Positions 39,229-49,090 of a stretch of 64,000 bases of DNA are shown piece by piece. The position numbers and the translations under genes were made by a program. Numbering within the stretch: position 1 is the stretch's first letter; every line of letters starts with the position of its first letter. Source of the stretch: Rhodopirellula bahusiensis (lineage in GTDB: Bacteria > Planctomycetota > Planctomycetia > Pirellulales > Pirellulaceae); NCBI RefSeq assembly GCF_002727185.1, contig NZ_NIZW01000009.1:186001-250000 (forward strand), in the 5' to 3' direction. A model generated the notes under the pieces. It had not been told where the DNA came from. It did not search any database and saw only the letters and a list, made by a program, of their open reading frames with translations.

Positions 39229-40461
39229 ATGAACATCCATTTGAATCGACGACGCTTTTTGAGGGATTCCATCGGTGCATCCGCGGCGATTGGTGTTGGC
39301 ACAACGCTGCCAGAGTGTTTCGCTGAGGCGGCTTCCACGTCCATCCAATCTGACGAACGAATTCTGGTCGTGGTACAGATGTCCGGTGGCAACGACGGTT
39401 TGAACACAATCGTGCCATACGCCGACGACGACTATCGTTCGGCACGGCCAAAGCTCGCGATCCCGACCAGCGAAGTGATTCGGTGTGATGACCACGACGG
39501 TTTTCACCCCGCAATGACGGGATTGAAAGAGTTGCTGCAGGACGGGAAGTTTGCCGCCGTCCGGAACGTCGGGTACGAGAATCCGAATCGTTCGCATTTC
39601 GAATCGATGGACATTTGGCACACCTGCCGTCGCAAAGACGAACCGCGGTCGGATGGTTGGCTTGGTCGATTCTTGGATCAGCAACCCGCGATCGCCGGCG
39701 GTGACGTCCCGGCGCTTCACCTGGGGCGTGAACAACAGCCGACCGCAGTCGCATCGACTAGTGTTCGCGTGCCAACGGTCAAGGAGTTGGCGGAGTTTCA
39801 GCTACGAGGTAACAACAAAGATCGTCTGCGAGAGTTGTTGGAGACCAGACCACCGGCCACGAGTTTAGGCGACAATCCCCTGCTCAGCTTCCTGGAATCC
39901 AGCACAACATCCGCGATCGCGGCCAGCGGACGAGTGACCGAGGCGGCATCGAGCTACCAAAGCGATGTGATTTACCCCGAGACCGATCTTGGCAACAAGC
40001 TTCGCGTCGTTGCGCAACTGATCGACGCGGGGTTGTCCACAAGGATTTACTACGTCCAGCACGACGGTTTTGACACGCACGCCCAGCAAGCTGCGACGCA
40101 CGATATCCTGCTGAGACAATGGAGTGACGCGGTGACGGCGTTGGTTCGTGATCTGGACGCGCACGATCACGGCGGGCGGGTCTGCGTGATGACGTTCAGC
40201 GAATTCGGCCGCCGAGTCGCCGAGAACGCCAGCGAGGGAACCGACCATGGTGCCGCCGGCCCTATGTTTCTCTGCGGCGGTGCGGTGAAGCCAGGCATCC
40301 ACGGAAAGAGACCAAATCTGACTGACCTACAGCAAGGCGACTTGAAACACGAACATGACTTTCGCCAAGTCTACGCCACAGTCTTGCGAGATTGGCTCGG
40401 CACCGACCCAGCGACAATCCTCGGCAAAGACTACGAATCGCTGCGTCTGTTTACTTCCTGA
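39229..40461 (+). CDS. DUF1501 family protein
   Basis: 410 aa beginning three bases after the DUF1800 stop. A Tat-type start (NRRRFLRDSIGASAA) is followed by VVVQMSGGNDGLNTIVPY and the C-terminal block MTFSEFGRRVAENASEGTDHGAAGP, cited as FSEFGRR and TDHGAAGP, which resembles alkaline-phosphatase/sulfatase-fold metal sites. Partner of the preceding DUF1800 protein. Reaction unknown. Confidence 0.92.
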   Translation: MNIHLNRRRFLRDSIGASAAIGVGTTLPECFAEAASTSIQSDERILVVVQMSGGNDGLNTIVPYADDDYRSARPKLAIPTSEVIRCDDHDGFHPAMTGLKELLQDGKFAAVRNVGYENPNRSHFESMDIWHTCRRKDEPRSDGWLGRFLDQQPAIAGGDVPALHLGREQQPTAVASTSVRVPTVKELAEFQLRGNNKDRLRELLETRPPATSLGDNPLLSFLESSTTSAIAASGRVTEAASSYQSDVIYPETDLGNKLRVVAQLIDAGLSTRIYYVQHDGFDTHAQQAATHDILLRQWSDAVTALVRDLDAHDHGGRVCVMTFSEFGRRVAENASEGTDHGAAGPMFLCGGAVKPGIHGKRPNLTDLQQGDLKHEHDFRQVYATVLRDWLGTDPATILGKDYESLRLFTS

Positions 40462-40485
40462 GGATGCCAATCGCCCGATCATGAA

Positions 40486-41382
40486 TCAAGGGTTCTCGAT
40501 CATCTTGTCGCCCGCATTCATCGCGGAGGGTGCAATTTCAAGTTTCTTGCATTCTCGTATCGCAACCGAATTGCCAGTGACGCTGCCTACGACTCCGCCC
40601 GCCATGCCGATCAATCCACCAACATAGAATGGTTCGTCAGCCACGGCGGGCAAGACGACGATAGCCTCTGAGACGGCGGCCTGTCCAATTTGAGAATAGG
40701 TGGCCGGATACAACTCTTCTTCTAGATCCCAGTCATTCATTTCGCGAGCGTACGTCAACAAGTCGCTGGTCGTTTGGGTGTGGTGCAACAACGGGAAAAA
40801 AGGCAAACGCTGAGCCACCGCGTAGGTGCCGAGGAGTCGCTGTTTGCGGAACTGTTTCGCCAAACCAGACTCATAGAGTGAATCCAGCGAGTCAGTCGAG
40901 TTCAGGCTCAGCGTGTTGGTGAACGGGCTGTAGTGATCCGAGTGAAATGCGCGCCCGGGTAGTAGCGAGTATCCGACAATGTCGAGCGTCCCGGCGGTGT
41001 ATTTCCAAAAGCCCGAGATTCGGTCGTTCGCTTTCAGTCGTTCCCAGTGCTCGCCGGGTTCGTAGCGACGGACGTCAACGTACACGTCGTCGAGTCCGTT
41101 GATGGCAAGATAGCCTTGAGCCAAACCGAAAGCTTCGGACCGTTGCTGAATGATCTCTACCAACGTTGGCTCATCCTTGCCGAGAAACTTCCGCATCGTT
41201 CGCCTCGGCGATTGCACCACTTTTTCAATGCGATCAACCACCGGATGGTCCCCGCCCACAGCGACGCGATTGCAGCTCGGCGACGCACACTTCGAGCCGC
41301 TGCTGTTCTGCACCCCGTAGCGGTACTGCGATTGCACGCAGCCACCGACGGTAACAACGATCAACAATACGAAGAATCTCAT
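40486..41382 (-). CDS. Lipoprotein of unknown function
   Basis: 298 aa from ATG 41382, giving a leader with lipobox VTVGGC. The body has no known domain. A glycine-rich near-C-terminal stretch (YVGGLIGMAGGVVGSVTGN) could be a membrane-associated helix. It is convergent with the DUF1501 gene and followed upstream by the STAS-like gene on the same strand. Confidence 0.7.
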   Translation of the reverse strand: MRFFVLLIVVTVGGCVQSQYRYGVQNSSGSKCASPSCNRVAVGGDHPVVDRIEKVVQSPRRTMRKFLGKDEPTLVEIIQQRSEAFGLAQGYLAINGLDDVYVDVRRYEPGEHWERLKANDRISGFWKYTAGTLDIVGYSLLPGRAFHSDHYSPFTNTLSLNSTDSLDSLYESGLAKQFRKQRLLGTYAVAQRLPFFPLLHHTQTTSDLLTYAREMNDWDLEEELYPATYSQIGQAAVSEAIVVLPAVADEPFYVGGLIGMAGGVVGSVTGNSVAIRECKKLEIAPSAMNAGDKMIENP

Positions 41383-41407
41383 CCGTGTGATTCCCGTTTT
41401 GGATGTT

Positions 41408-42217
41408 CTAGGTTGAAACGGTTTTGGACGGTCCATTGGACTGGCTGATCCAAGTCCATGCTTCGTCCTCCTGATCAACATCAAAAGTTTTCATTTCGAT
41501 GCCGACCAATGGGTCGAACATCTTTGCCATGCCAGACATCCAATCACTCGCTCCGACAATCGCGTAGCGACGCAGCTTCTTCAGAGCCGCCATCTTCAGC
41601 GACAGCAGTCCGCCCTTGAACATGATCGACGGATCAAATCCGCTAAAATGATCCATGCGAACGAGTAGATCAATTTGGTCGTTGCGGTCCATGCGTTCTT
41701 TCAAAGGCACCAAAGCCACGTCCAAATCTTCGCTACGGATATGCCCGTGGTACTCAAACGCCACCAAATCATCCCGATCGGTCGGGATCAAGACGATCGA
41801 CGGCTCTTGCTTCGGCGCATTGGCAGTGCCGTCGATGTCCGAAGCGAAGGCAATTGCTTCCTGCTTGGCCGCGGCCCGCGATGGATCGAAGACTTTGACG
41901 TCTGTGGTGAACAGCATTGGACTGAACCAACCTACGACCGCGTTGTACCACTGCTTGTTCGACAAGATCGCAATTCGTGGAATGCGACGAAGCTTGGGCA
42001 ACATTGCGAACTCGGCTTTGACATCTGCAGTGATGGCGTCGGCGGTCATGTCAGACCACTGCGTCACGTCAACCACAATGCCAATGCGATCGTGCTGTTT
42101 CAACGCTGCGTTGATTCTGCGTGTGAAGTCGCGAACGTCCTCGACCGTCAACATTCCCGACAGTTCGATGGTGACGACGTGGGCAACGGTCGTTTGGGTG
42201 AGTGCTTGATTGGTCAT
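41408..42217 (-). CDS. Tandem SpoIIAA-like (STAS-fold) protein
   Basis: 269 aa without leader. Two copies of the SpoIIAA-like module follow each other: residues about 10-125 (VVTIELSGMLTVEDVRDF ... RIAILSNKQWYNAVVGWF) and about 145-260 (LVAFEYHGHIRSEDLDVAL ... RYAIVGASDWMSGMAKMF). Single-module relatives are common cytosolic proteins of unknown role; duplication in one chain is less common. It is divergent from the TetR gene. Confidence 0.82.
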   Translation of the reverse strand: MTNQALTQTTVAHVVTIELSGMLTVEDVRDFTRRINAALKQHDRIGIVVDVTQWSDMTADAITADVKAEFAMLPKLRRIPRIAILSNKQWYNAVVGWFSPMLFTTDVKVFDPSRAAAKQEAIAFASDIDGTANAPKQEPSIVLIPTDRDDLVAFEYHGHIRSEDLDVALVPLKERMDRNDQIDLLVRMDHFSGFDPSIMFKGGLLSLKMAALKKLRRYAIVGASDWMSGMAKMFDPLVGIEMKTFDVDQEDEAWTWISQSNGPSKTVST

Positions 42218-42303
42218 CGTTTAGCTCCTGTTTCGGTAGGGTTTCCGATTTGAAATTTCTCCATTTGTCTTGACTCAATACATTCCGATGGTACGCTCAC
42301 GAA

Positions 42304-42323
42304 AACGGACGGACAAGTCCGTT
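42304..42323. promoter_or_regulatory. Candidate TetR operator
   Basis: A palindrome with seven-base arms (AACGGAC ... GTCCGTT) and an inner CGGACAAGTCCG. It lies 32 bases before the TetR ATG in the divergent region, just after a TTGACT (42270) / TACGCT (42292) promoter-like pair. The position suits autoregulation and control of the efflux operon; binding is inferred. Confidence 0.45.
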
Positions 42324-42354
42324 CCGCAAGGTTTCGTCGTATCGATTTGTAAAC

Positions 42355-42999
42355 ATGAACACTCAAGAACGTGAATTCGCAGAGAAACCGCTGGCTGCAA
42401 AATTGCAAAAGAAGCGTCAGGACATCTTGGCCAATTCGTTGCGTGTGTTCGCGAAAGAAGGTTTTGGCGGGACTGACGTGCAAGTGATTGCGGACTTGGC
42501 TGGCGTCGGCAAAGGCACCGTTTACCGACATTTCGGCAACAAAGAACAACTGTTCCTTGCTACCGCGAAACACTGCCTCGATGTGCTCGGCGAATTTGTT
42601 GTGAAACAACTCGGCGGCATGGAAGCGTCCGAAGCGTTGCCCGCCGAAGTCGGTGCGATTGAAACACTACGTCGTGTGGCGTCGGCCATTGCCCTGTATT
42701 ACCAGCGCACACCGCAAGCGGTTGAAATCATGATTCAAGAGCGTGCCGAGTTTCGCGAAACGGTGTTTCCCAGTCACTTGATGTACCGAGCCGAAAACCG
42801 CGCTGGCATCGACGAGTTGTTGAAAGCGGCCATCGCGTCGGGCGAAATTCGGAAGGTCGATCCGAGGAAAGCCACCAACGCCTATTCCGACTTGATCTAC
42901 GGCAGTGTCATCAGCGGCGTTCTCGAAGGCGGCAAATCAAAACTGGTCGCTCGTGTGGATGCGGCAATGGGCATCTTCCTCGATGGTTTAAAAAAGTAA
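42355..42999 (+). CDS. TetR-family transcriptional repressor
   Basis: 214 aa. The N-terminal helix-turn-helix (about 15-60) has KRQDILANSLRVFAKEGFGGTDV, cited as ILANSLRVFAKEGF, and GKGTVYRHFGNKEQLF. The C-terminal ligand-binding part is of the AcrR type. It precedes adaptor and pump genes by under 100 bases, so it most likely represses them until a substrate binds. Confidence 0.93.
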   Translation: MNTQEREFAEKPLAAKLQKKRQDILANSLRVFAKEGFGGTDVQVIADLAGVGKGTVYRHFGNKEQLFLATAKHCLDVLGEFVVKQLGGMEASEALPAEVGAIETLRRVASAIALYYQRTPQAVEIMIQERAEFRETVFPSHLMYRAENRAGIDELLKAAIASGEIRKVDPRKATNAYSDLIYGSVISGVLEGGKSKLVARVDAAMGIFLDGLKK

Positions 43000-43091
43000 T
43001 CCCACACAGAGACCAAAGGAGCACTGACAATTAGTTGATTCCGTCAACGAACTCCGTGTGCCTCTGTGATTCAACTCGTAAAACAAGCCCA

Positions 43092-44387
43092 ATGAAACGA
43101 ATGCTTCGCTGGACCCTCCCGATTCTCGCCCTTGTCGCGATCGGTGGTTGCGGCTTTTGGTTTGCACAAGCCGACCGAGAGACGCCACAAACCGCCAATC
43201 CGACCGACAAAACCACGTCGCGTCTGTCGGTCAAACTCGCGCCGGCGTTGCGAAGTCCCATTCAAGCGTGGGTGTTCGCCGAGGGAACCGCTCGCGCTGT
43301 TCAGCGTGAATACTTGACCTTCGAGGCGACCGGCCGCGTGACATTTGTTGGCCCAGAAAAACCGGGTGTGCCGGTCAAGCAAGGCGAGGTGCTGGCGACG
43401 CTCGATAAGCGCACCTTCACCGCAGAGGTCGATGCCGCTTTGGCGACCATCGAAGATGCGAAGACACAAGTCGAAGCGGCTCTCGCGGACGCCGAACAAG
43501 CCAAAACATCTTCATCGCTGCAGCAACGTCAATACGAGCGAGCACAACAGCTATACAAACAGAATGCATCCTCCAAACAGGAACTTGAGGAAGCGAAGGC
43601 GGCGATGGAGAACGCTCAGTCGGCCGTGCAAGCCGCCGCTTCGCGTGCAAAAGCGTTGACGTCGAATATTGCCGTCGCCGAGGCCAAACTCAAACAGGCG
43701 AAGATCGAGCTAGAAAACTCGGAGATTAAATCGCCCATCGACGGTTTCGTCGCCTACGTGAATGTTGAAGAAGGCTTCTACTTCACGCAGAACCTCGTCA
43801 AGACGTCCAGCGAAGCCGAAGCTCTGACCACGATCCCATTCGTCATCATCGACCCCTCGCAGTTTGAAATCATTGTCGACGTGCCGTCTTTCGATGCGCA
43901 GCGAATCGAGGTCGGCCAGAAGGTCATCGTATTGCCAGGCGGAACGGCCGACCAAACGATCCTTAACACTTTGGAGGGTGGATCAATCACTTCGCCCGCC
44001 CCGGACGCGGCGTGGCAAGCGACGGCTGAGGTGTACTCAGTCAATCCCGCCATCAACCCCGGTGGTCGTAGTGTTCAGGTGAAAATTCGCACGACGGGCG
44101 AGGTCGAGAAACTTCGCGACGGCATGTTTGTGACGTGCTGGATTGCAACGGAAGAGTCCAATGAGGCGATCGTCGCGCCGCTCGATTCGTTTCTGTACGA
44201 AGAGAACCGCCCTTACGTTTTTGTCTATCAACCCGAAGACCAAACGGTCCAGCGCCGCAGTGTGGGGTTCGGCATTCGTGGTCTATCGCGTTACGAGATC
44301 GCCAGTGGCGTCGATGCGGGCGATCAACTGGTGACCGACGGCCGCTACAAGTTGGTTGACGGAACTCCAGTGCAGGCGATTGAGTAA
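43092..44387 (+). CDS. RND efflux periplasmic adaptor
   Basis: 431 aa from ATG 43092. The anchor contains GGC, so it may be a lipoprotein (ALVAIGGCG). Lipoyl half KPGVPVKQGEVLATLDKR, coiled-coil hairpin (about 95-205), second lipoyl half SPIDGFVAYVNVEEG and barrel domain follow in order. It hands substrate from the pump encoded three bases downstream to an outer-membrane channel, which is not encoded here; the TolC-like protein at 27-29 kb could serve. Confidence 0.92.
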   Translation: MKRMLRWTLPILALVAIGGCGFWFAQADRETPQTANPTDKTTSRLSVKLAPALRSPIQAWVFAEGTARAVQREYLTFEATGRVTFVGPEKPGVPVKQGEVLATLDKRTFTAEVDAALATIEDAKTQVEAALADAEQAKTSSSLQQRQYERAQQLYKQNASSKQELEEAKAAMENAQSAVQAAASRAKALTSNIAVAEAKLKQAKIELENSEIKSPIDGFVAYVNVEEGFYFTQNLVKTSSEAEALTTIPFVIIDPSQFEIIVDVPSFDAQRIEVGQKVIVLPGGTADQTILNTLEGGSITSPAPDAAWQATAEVYSVNPAINPGGRSVQVKIRTTGEVEKLRDGMFVTCWIATEESNEAIVAPLDSFLYEENRPYVFVYQPEDQTVQRRSVGFGIRGLSRYEIASGVDAGDQLVTDGRYKLVDGTPVQAIE

Positions 44388-44390
44388 GCC

Positions 44391-47300
44391 ATGACCACTC
44401 AACAACACATCCCGACCGTCCATGAAGCAACCGGCTTGGAGCGATTTTTCATCCTTCGTCCCGTCGTCGGCTTGCTTCTGTTGGTGTTGTTTATCGTCGG
44501 AGGTGTGTTTGCCTACGTGTCGCTTGTAAAGGAATCGCTGCCGGATCTTGCGATTCCGCAAGCGACGATCTCAACGTTTTGGCCGGGAGCGGATCCGCAA
44601 ACAATCGAACAGGAAGTCACCGACAAAATTGAAAACGAATTGTCGAGTCTGAAAGGACTGAAAAAGTACAGCAGCGCGTCCTTCGATTCTTACTCGCTAG
44701 TCGCGGTCGAATTCGTCGCCACCGCTGACATCAACGATTCGATGCAGCGGTTGCGTTCCAAGATCAATGACGCTGAAGCCGAACTGCCACGCGACGCGGA
44801 GAAGCCGACTGTCAACCAGATCTCCGTCGACGACCGACCGATGCTGACGCTGGTCCTGTACGGCGATGTCGATTCGGCCATTTTGAGCCGAACCGCGACG
44901 GACCTGGAAGACCGACTCGAAAAAGTCGCCGGCGTCAATGAAGTCAAGATCGGTGGCCTTCGCAAGGAAGCGATCCGAATTCAATTGCTGCCCGAACGCT
45001 TGATCGCTCTGGGGATCTCGCCAACGCGAGTCCGCGACCGCATCCAATCCGCCAATCGAGACATGCCCTGGGGCGAAATCGAAAGTGATCAACTTGGCGG
45101 TGCATTGCGAATGGTCGGACGCTTTCGCGACATCAATGAACTCCGCAAGCTACCCATCGACCGACTCGGTCAGTCGGGGCGTGTGATCCGGCTGTCTGAG
45201 ATTGCCGACGTTCGTCGCGACCTGGAACGTGAGGAGACGCGAGCCTTCCTAAGCAACGAAGGCGAACCGTTCCGCCGCAGCATCGAAATCTCGCTGACGA
45301 AAGTCCCTGCTGCTGACGCGTTGATTGCCATCGAAAACGCCAAGGCAGCAATCGAAGAAGCCCAATCCGCAACTGATTGGCCGTTCGGCCTTGGCGTCCG
45401 GATCACGACCGATCAATCCGAACAGATTTGGGAATCGCTGCTGCGAGTGTTCAATAACGGTTGGCAAGCGATGCTGTGCGTCTTCTTCGTGCTACTGCTG
45501 ATGCTGTCGTGGCGAGAAGCGCTGATCGCCGGACTGTCCATTCCGGTCGCGTTCATGGGCGCACTGACGCTCGTTTGGATGTTCGGCTACACGCTCAACG
45601 AGATGGTCTTAATCGGCATGGTGCTGGCACTTGGCCTGCTCGTCGACGTGTTCATCCTAATGATGGAAGGCATGCATGAAGGTGTCTATGTCGAGAAACT
45701 CTCGTTCTCGCGTTCAGCGATGTGGACGATTCGCCGGTTCGCACTGCCAGCCTTCGCGGGCCAGATGACAACCATTCTGGCGCTCGCTCCGCTAATCATG
45801 ATCTCAGGCACGTCGGGAAAATTCATTCGCATTCTGCCAATCACCACGATTGCGTGTTTGATTTGCAGTTTCATCGTGGCGATTGCGATTGATGTTCCGC
45901 TGTCGCGATACCTACTCAAACGAAAAGCCAAACAAGACGACCAGCACAGCTTCGTCGATCGCCTGTCAATTCGGGTATCAAATTGGCTCGCCAGTTGGAG
46001 CAAACGCTACACGATCCGCAATCACTGGACGGCAGCCACCAGCACCGCATGCGGCATGGGACTGTTCCTTGTTGGTGGTATCGCTTTCTCGACGCTTCCC
46101 TCCACGATGTACTCCAAACGCGACGGACGCAATCTCGGTGTGACGGTCGAATTGCCCGCTGGCACAACGCTCGATAAATCGCAACGTGCCGCCGATCTCG
46201 TTGGCGAAATCCTCCGCGACAAACCGTACCTCGAAAATGTCGTCAAACTCGTCGGCAGCAAAAGCCCGATGGTGCAGGGTTCACTCGGTGAGGCACTCGC
46301 ACCGACTACAGCCGACTACCTCGTCGGATTCTCTTGCCGGTTCTTGCCGCGCGAAGAGCGTGACTTACCTGCCTACGAGTACGTCGACGGATTGCGTGCC
46401 GAGATCACCCGAGCGGTCGACAAGAAATTCGCTGGTGCCAACGTCATCCTGCAGGCTGAAACGGGCGAACCATCGGCGGGCGATCCCATTCAAATTGAAA
46501 TCGTCGGCGATTCGATGGAAACACTTCGCGAGCTTTCCAAACAGGTTCAAAACACGCTGCGAGAAACTCCTGGTGCAGTCGATGTTCGTGACAATCTCGG
46601 CAACGTACAAGTCGACATTCAGCTCGAGCCCAAACGTGAAGCTCTCGATTTTTACAACATTTCCCACGAAGAACTCGCCTCCCAAGTCCGATACGCGATG
46701 GGTGATCAAGAGATTGGCAAGTTCGTCGTCGGCAACAATGACGACGATTTGGAAATCCGGATGGGACTGGCATGGCCAAGTCGCGAAGGATCGCTCGGTG
46801 GACCAACTCGATTGAGCGAACTCGTTTCGGTTCGCGTGTTCCAACAAGACGGCGGCACCGTGCCAGCGATGGCGGTACTGGAACCCAACGTCGGCACGAG
46901 TCCGATTTCAATCACGCGACAAGACGGATCGCGAAGCATCATCGTTTCGGCAAAGAACCAAGACCGCTTGCCGTCTGAAATCATCGCTGATGTCACACCT
47001 AAGCTCGATTCACTCGCCGATTCTTGGCCGAGCGGTTTTCGATACAAGTTCGGCGGCGACGCGGAGGAATCGGCCGAAGCGTTCGGCAGTGCGGGCTACG
47101 CAATGATCGTCGCGTTGTTTTTGGTCTTCGCTCTTCTGGTGATGTTGTTTGGCTCGTTCGCTCAACCATTCATCATCTTATTGACCATCCCACTGGCCCT
47201 CACTGGAACCTTTGTCGGATTCTATCTGTTAAAGATGCCTTTCTCGTTCACGGCCGTGATCGGAGTCGTGTCGTTGATCGGGATCGTCGTCAACGACGCG

Positions 47301-47582
47301 ATCGTGATGGTGGAAACGATGAACGATTACCTGCGCCGCGGTTACGATGTTGTCGACGCGGCGGCCCGAGGTGGAGCCGATCGATTGCGACCGATTCTCA
47401 GCACAAGCATCACGACAATCATCGGTCTCATCCCACTCGCGTTGTCCGACGCGATGTGGGAACCGCTGTGCTTCGCGATCATCTTCGGCCTGATCGCCAG
47501 CACGGTTCTATCACTCGCCATCATTCCCGCCATGTACGTGCTGTTAACGCGACCGCATCGGGACGTTATCGCGGAACTGTAG
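44391..47582 (+). CDS. RND-family efflux pump (AcrB/MdtB-type permease)
   Basis: 1063 aa, full length. Twelve helices in the RND pattern: helix 1 (about 24-44), two large periplasmic loops (about 45-340 and 560-870), and helix blocks with SIPVAFMGALTLVW, GMVLALGLLVDVFILMMEG (Asp in helix 4) and the C-terminal DRLRPILSTSITTIIGL. A proton-driven exporter for drugs, dyes or lipids; the helix 4 region has one Asp rather than the DD pair of AcrB. Controlled by the TetR gene upstream. Confidence 0.93.
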   Translation: MTTQQHIPTVHEATGLERFFILRPVVGLLLLVLFIVGGVFAYVSLVKESLPDLAIPQATISTFWPGADPQTIEQEVTDKIENELSSLKGLKKYSSASFDSYSLVAVEFVATADINDSMQRLRSKINDAEAELPRDAEKPTVNQISVDDRPMLTLVLYGDVDSAILSRTATDLEDRLEKVAGVNEVKIGGLRKEAIRIQLLPERLIALGISPTRVRDRIQSANRDMPWGEIESDQLGGALRMVGRFRDINELRKLPIDRLGQSGRVIRLSEIADVRRDLEREETRAFLSNEGEPFRRSIEISLTKVPAADALIAIENAKAAIEEAQSATDWPFGLGVRITTDQSEQIWESLLRVFNNGWQAMLCVFFVLLLMLSWREALIAGLSIPVAFMGALTLVWMFGYTLNEMVLIGMVLALGLLVDVFILMMEGMHEGVYVEKLSFSRSAMWTIRRFALPAFAGQMTTILALAPLIMISGTSGKFIRILPITTIACLICSFIVAIAIDVPLSRYLLKRKAKQDDQHSFVDRLSIRVSNWLASWSKRYTIRNHWTAATSTACGMGLFLVGGIAFSTLPSTMYSKRDGRNLGVTVELPAGTTLDKSQRAADLVGEILRDKPYLENVVKLVGSKSPMVQGSLGEALAPTTADYLVGFSCRFLPREERDLPAYEYVDGLRAEITRAVDKKFAGANVILQAETGEPSAGDPIQIEIVGDSMETLRELSKQVQNTLRETPGAVDVRDNLGNVQVDIQLEPKREALDFYNISHEELASQVRYAMGDQEIGKFVVGNNDDDLEIRMGLAWPSREGSLGGPTRLSELVSVRVFQQDGGTVPAMAVLEPNVGTSPISITRQDGSRSIIVSAKNQDRLPSEIIADVTPKLDSLADSWPSGFRYKFGGDAEESAEAFGSAGYAMIVALFLVFALLVMLFGSFAQPFIILLTIPLALTGTFVGFYLLKMPFSFTAVIGVVSLIGIVVNDAIVMVETMNDYLRRGYDVVDAAARGGADRLRPILSTSITTIIGLIPLALSDAMWEPLCFAIIFGLIASTVLSLAIIPAMYVLLTRPHRDVIAEL

Positions 47583-47671
47583 GCGTGCATGAAATCTCGA
47601 CTTCGACCCTGCAAAGTTCGATCCATCTAAGGGCTGACCGGAAGTGAGACTGCTTCAACCTAAAACAGATA

Positions 47672-49006
47672 CTATTCTTGGTTTGCTTCAAGGCAATAGA
47701 GGTATTTCGCGCCGCGAAGAAAGAGCTGATTGCCGGCGAGCGCTGGCGAGGCATCGAAGCGGTCGTCAAGGTGATTGGTGGCGAGTTCGGTGTACTCGGT
47801 GGAACGTTCGAGGACGAGTGTTTCTCCGTCGCGACCGGTGATGTAGACGCGGCCTGCGGCTCCCACGGGTGACGCGTAAATGTTGGACAACTGACCGATC
47901 CGCTCGGGGCCGAAAACCCTCTCGCCCGATTTGGCGTTGACGCAGGTGAGGATCGATTGGTTGGATTGGTTGTAGTAGAGCAGGCCATCGTACAGCAGCG
48001 GCGATGGGATGTAGGGCGTGCCGCGGTCTCGCTTCCAAAGGATCTTTTCGCTTCCGGTGATGTCTCCCGTTTCGGTCAACGGAATCGCCATCGCGGCGTA
48101 TCCTTCGTAACCGCTCATGCAAATCACGTAGTCGCCCTCGATGACTGGACACGGAGTGACATTGCCGGTCAGCCCACTGCACTGCCAGATGATCTCGCCT
48201 GAATCGAGGTCATAACTGCGGACAGCGCCCGAGGCCGCGGTGATGACTTGGGTTTTCCCGCTATGCCGGATTACCCTGGGTGTTGCCCAGGCGTTGTCTT
48301 CATCTCGCTCGCGTTGCCACAGCGTGTCTCCGGTCTTGGCATCCAGCACTTCGATTGAGCTTTGTCCTGCGTGATCACGAACGATCACCAGCTTGCCGTC
48401 GTGCAGCACCGGAGAACAACCCTCGCCAAGGCTGGAACCGACCTTGGCTTCGCCGAGATCTCGCTCCCAACGTTTGTTGCCGTCGAGGTCGTAGCAATAA
48501 AGCCCGGCCGATCCGAACCAGGAATACAAGAGCTTGCCGTCCGTCGTAGGCGATGCCGATGCAAAATCGTTGTCGTTATGAGCGCCATCGTGGGGGATCT
48601 TCGTGATCGCCGTCCGCCGCCACAGTTCCTTTCCGCTTTCACGATCAAGGCACAGCACCACGAACGCGTGCTGCGTATTGGGTCGTTTGATGTTGAAGAA
48701 GTTGGTCTTGGGTTGGTCCTTTGGATCGGGAATCGAGGTGTCTTTTACACCCGTGTCAATCGCCGACAAAAGGAAGACCTTGTCGTTCCAAACGATCGGA
48801 GTCGAAGTGCCTTTACCATCGATATCGACTTTCCATTTGACATTCTTGTCTTCGCTCCACTGGACCGGTGGATCGGCCGTTCGAGATACACCCGTTGCTT
48901 CGGGACCTCGCCACTGGTGCCAGTTTCCATCGGGTGAATCACCGAAAGTGAGAGACTGCGAGAGTGATAGAAGTAACGATGTGATTGTGATGATATATGT
49001 TTTCAT
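47672..49006 (-). CDS. Secreted PQQ-type beta-propeller protein
   Basis: 444 aa with signal peptide (to SLTFG). The opening HQWRGPEATGVSRTADPPVQW and repeats DRESGKELWRRT, DAKTGDTLWQRE, DLDSGEIIWQCS and NAKSGERVFGP mark the fold. It is the intact counterpart of the truncated copy at 13.4 kb. It is last in the minus-strand series after the DUF1552 gene, with a repeat element in the 80-base gap. Confidence 0.9.
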   Translation of the reverse strand: MKTYIITITSLLLSLSQSLTFGDSPDGNWHQWRGPEATGVSRTADPPVQWSEDKNVKWKVDIDGKGTSTPIVWNDKVFLLSAIDTGVKDTSIPDPKDQPKTNFFNIKRPNTQHAFVVLCLDRESGKELWRRTAITKIPHDGAHNDNDFASASPTTDGKLLYSWFGSAGLYCYDLDGNKRWERDLGEAKVGSSLGEGCSPVLHDGKLVIVRDHAGQSSIEVLDAKTGDTLWQRERDEDNAWATPRVIRHSGKTQVITAASGAVRSYDLDSGEIIWQCSGLTGNVTPCPVIEGDYVICMSGYEGYAAMAIPLTETGDITGSEKILWKRDRGTPYIPSPLLYDGLLYYNQSNQSILTCVNAKSGERVFGPERIGQLSNIYASPVGAAGRVYITGRDGETLVLERSTEYTELATNHLDDRFDASPALAGNQLFLRGAKYLYCLEANQE

Positions 49007-49021
49007 GGCAAGTTTGGGGTT

Positions 49022-49090
49022 GTAGCGAAACTCGTCAAGAGTTTCGGTCTGTTAAGGGGGCGGGTCGAAAGTCTTGACGACTTCCGCTAC
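49022..49090. repeat. REP-doublet (REPIN-like) element, 69 bp
   Basis: The left unit starts GTAG and folds as CGAAACTC / GAGTTTCG around GTCAA. The right unit is CGAAAGTC / GACTTCCG around TTGAC and ends CTAC. The two hairpins differ by paired changes. The TAG at its right end (minus strand) is the stop codon of the DUF1552 gene. Confidence 0.85.

Noticed and set aside
41065-41325. Isolated GTAGCG words in the lipoprotein gene
   Set aside because: No stem or inverted partner follows; chance matches.
40486-41484. Longer start for the lipoprotein at 41484
   Set aside because: The extra 34 residues are basic and precede an internal lipoprotein leader with its own ATG.
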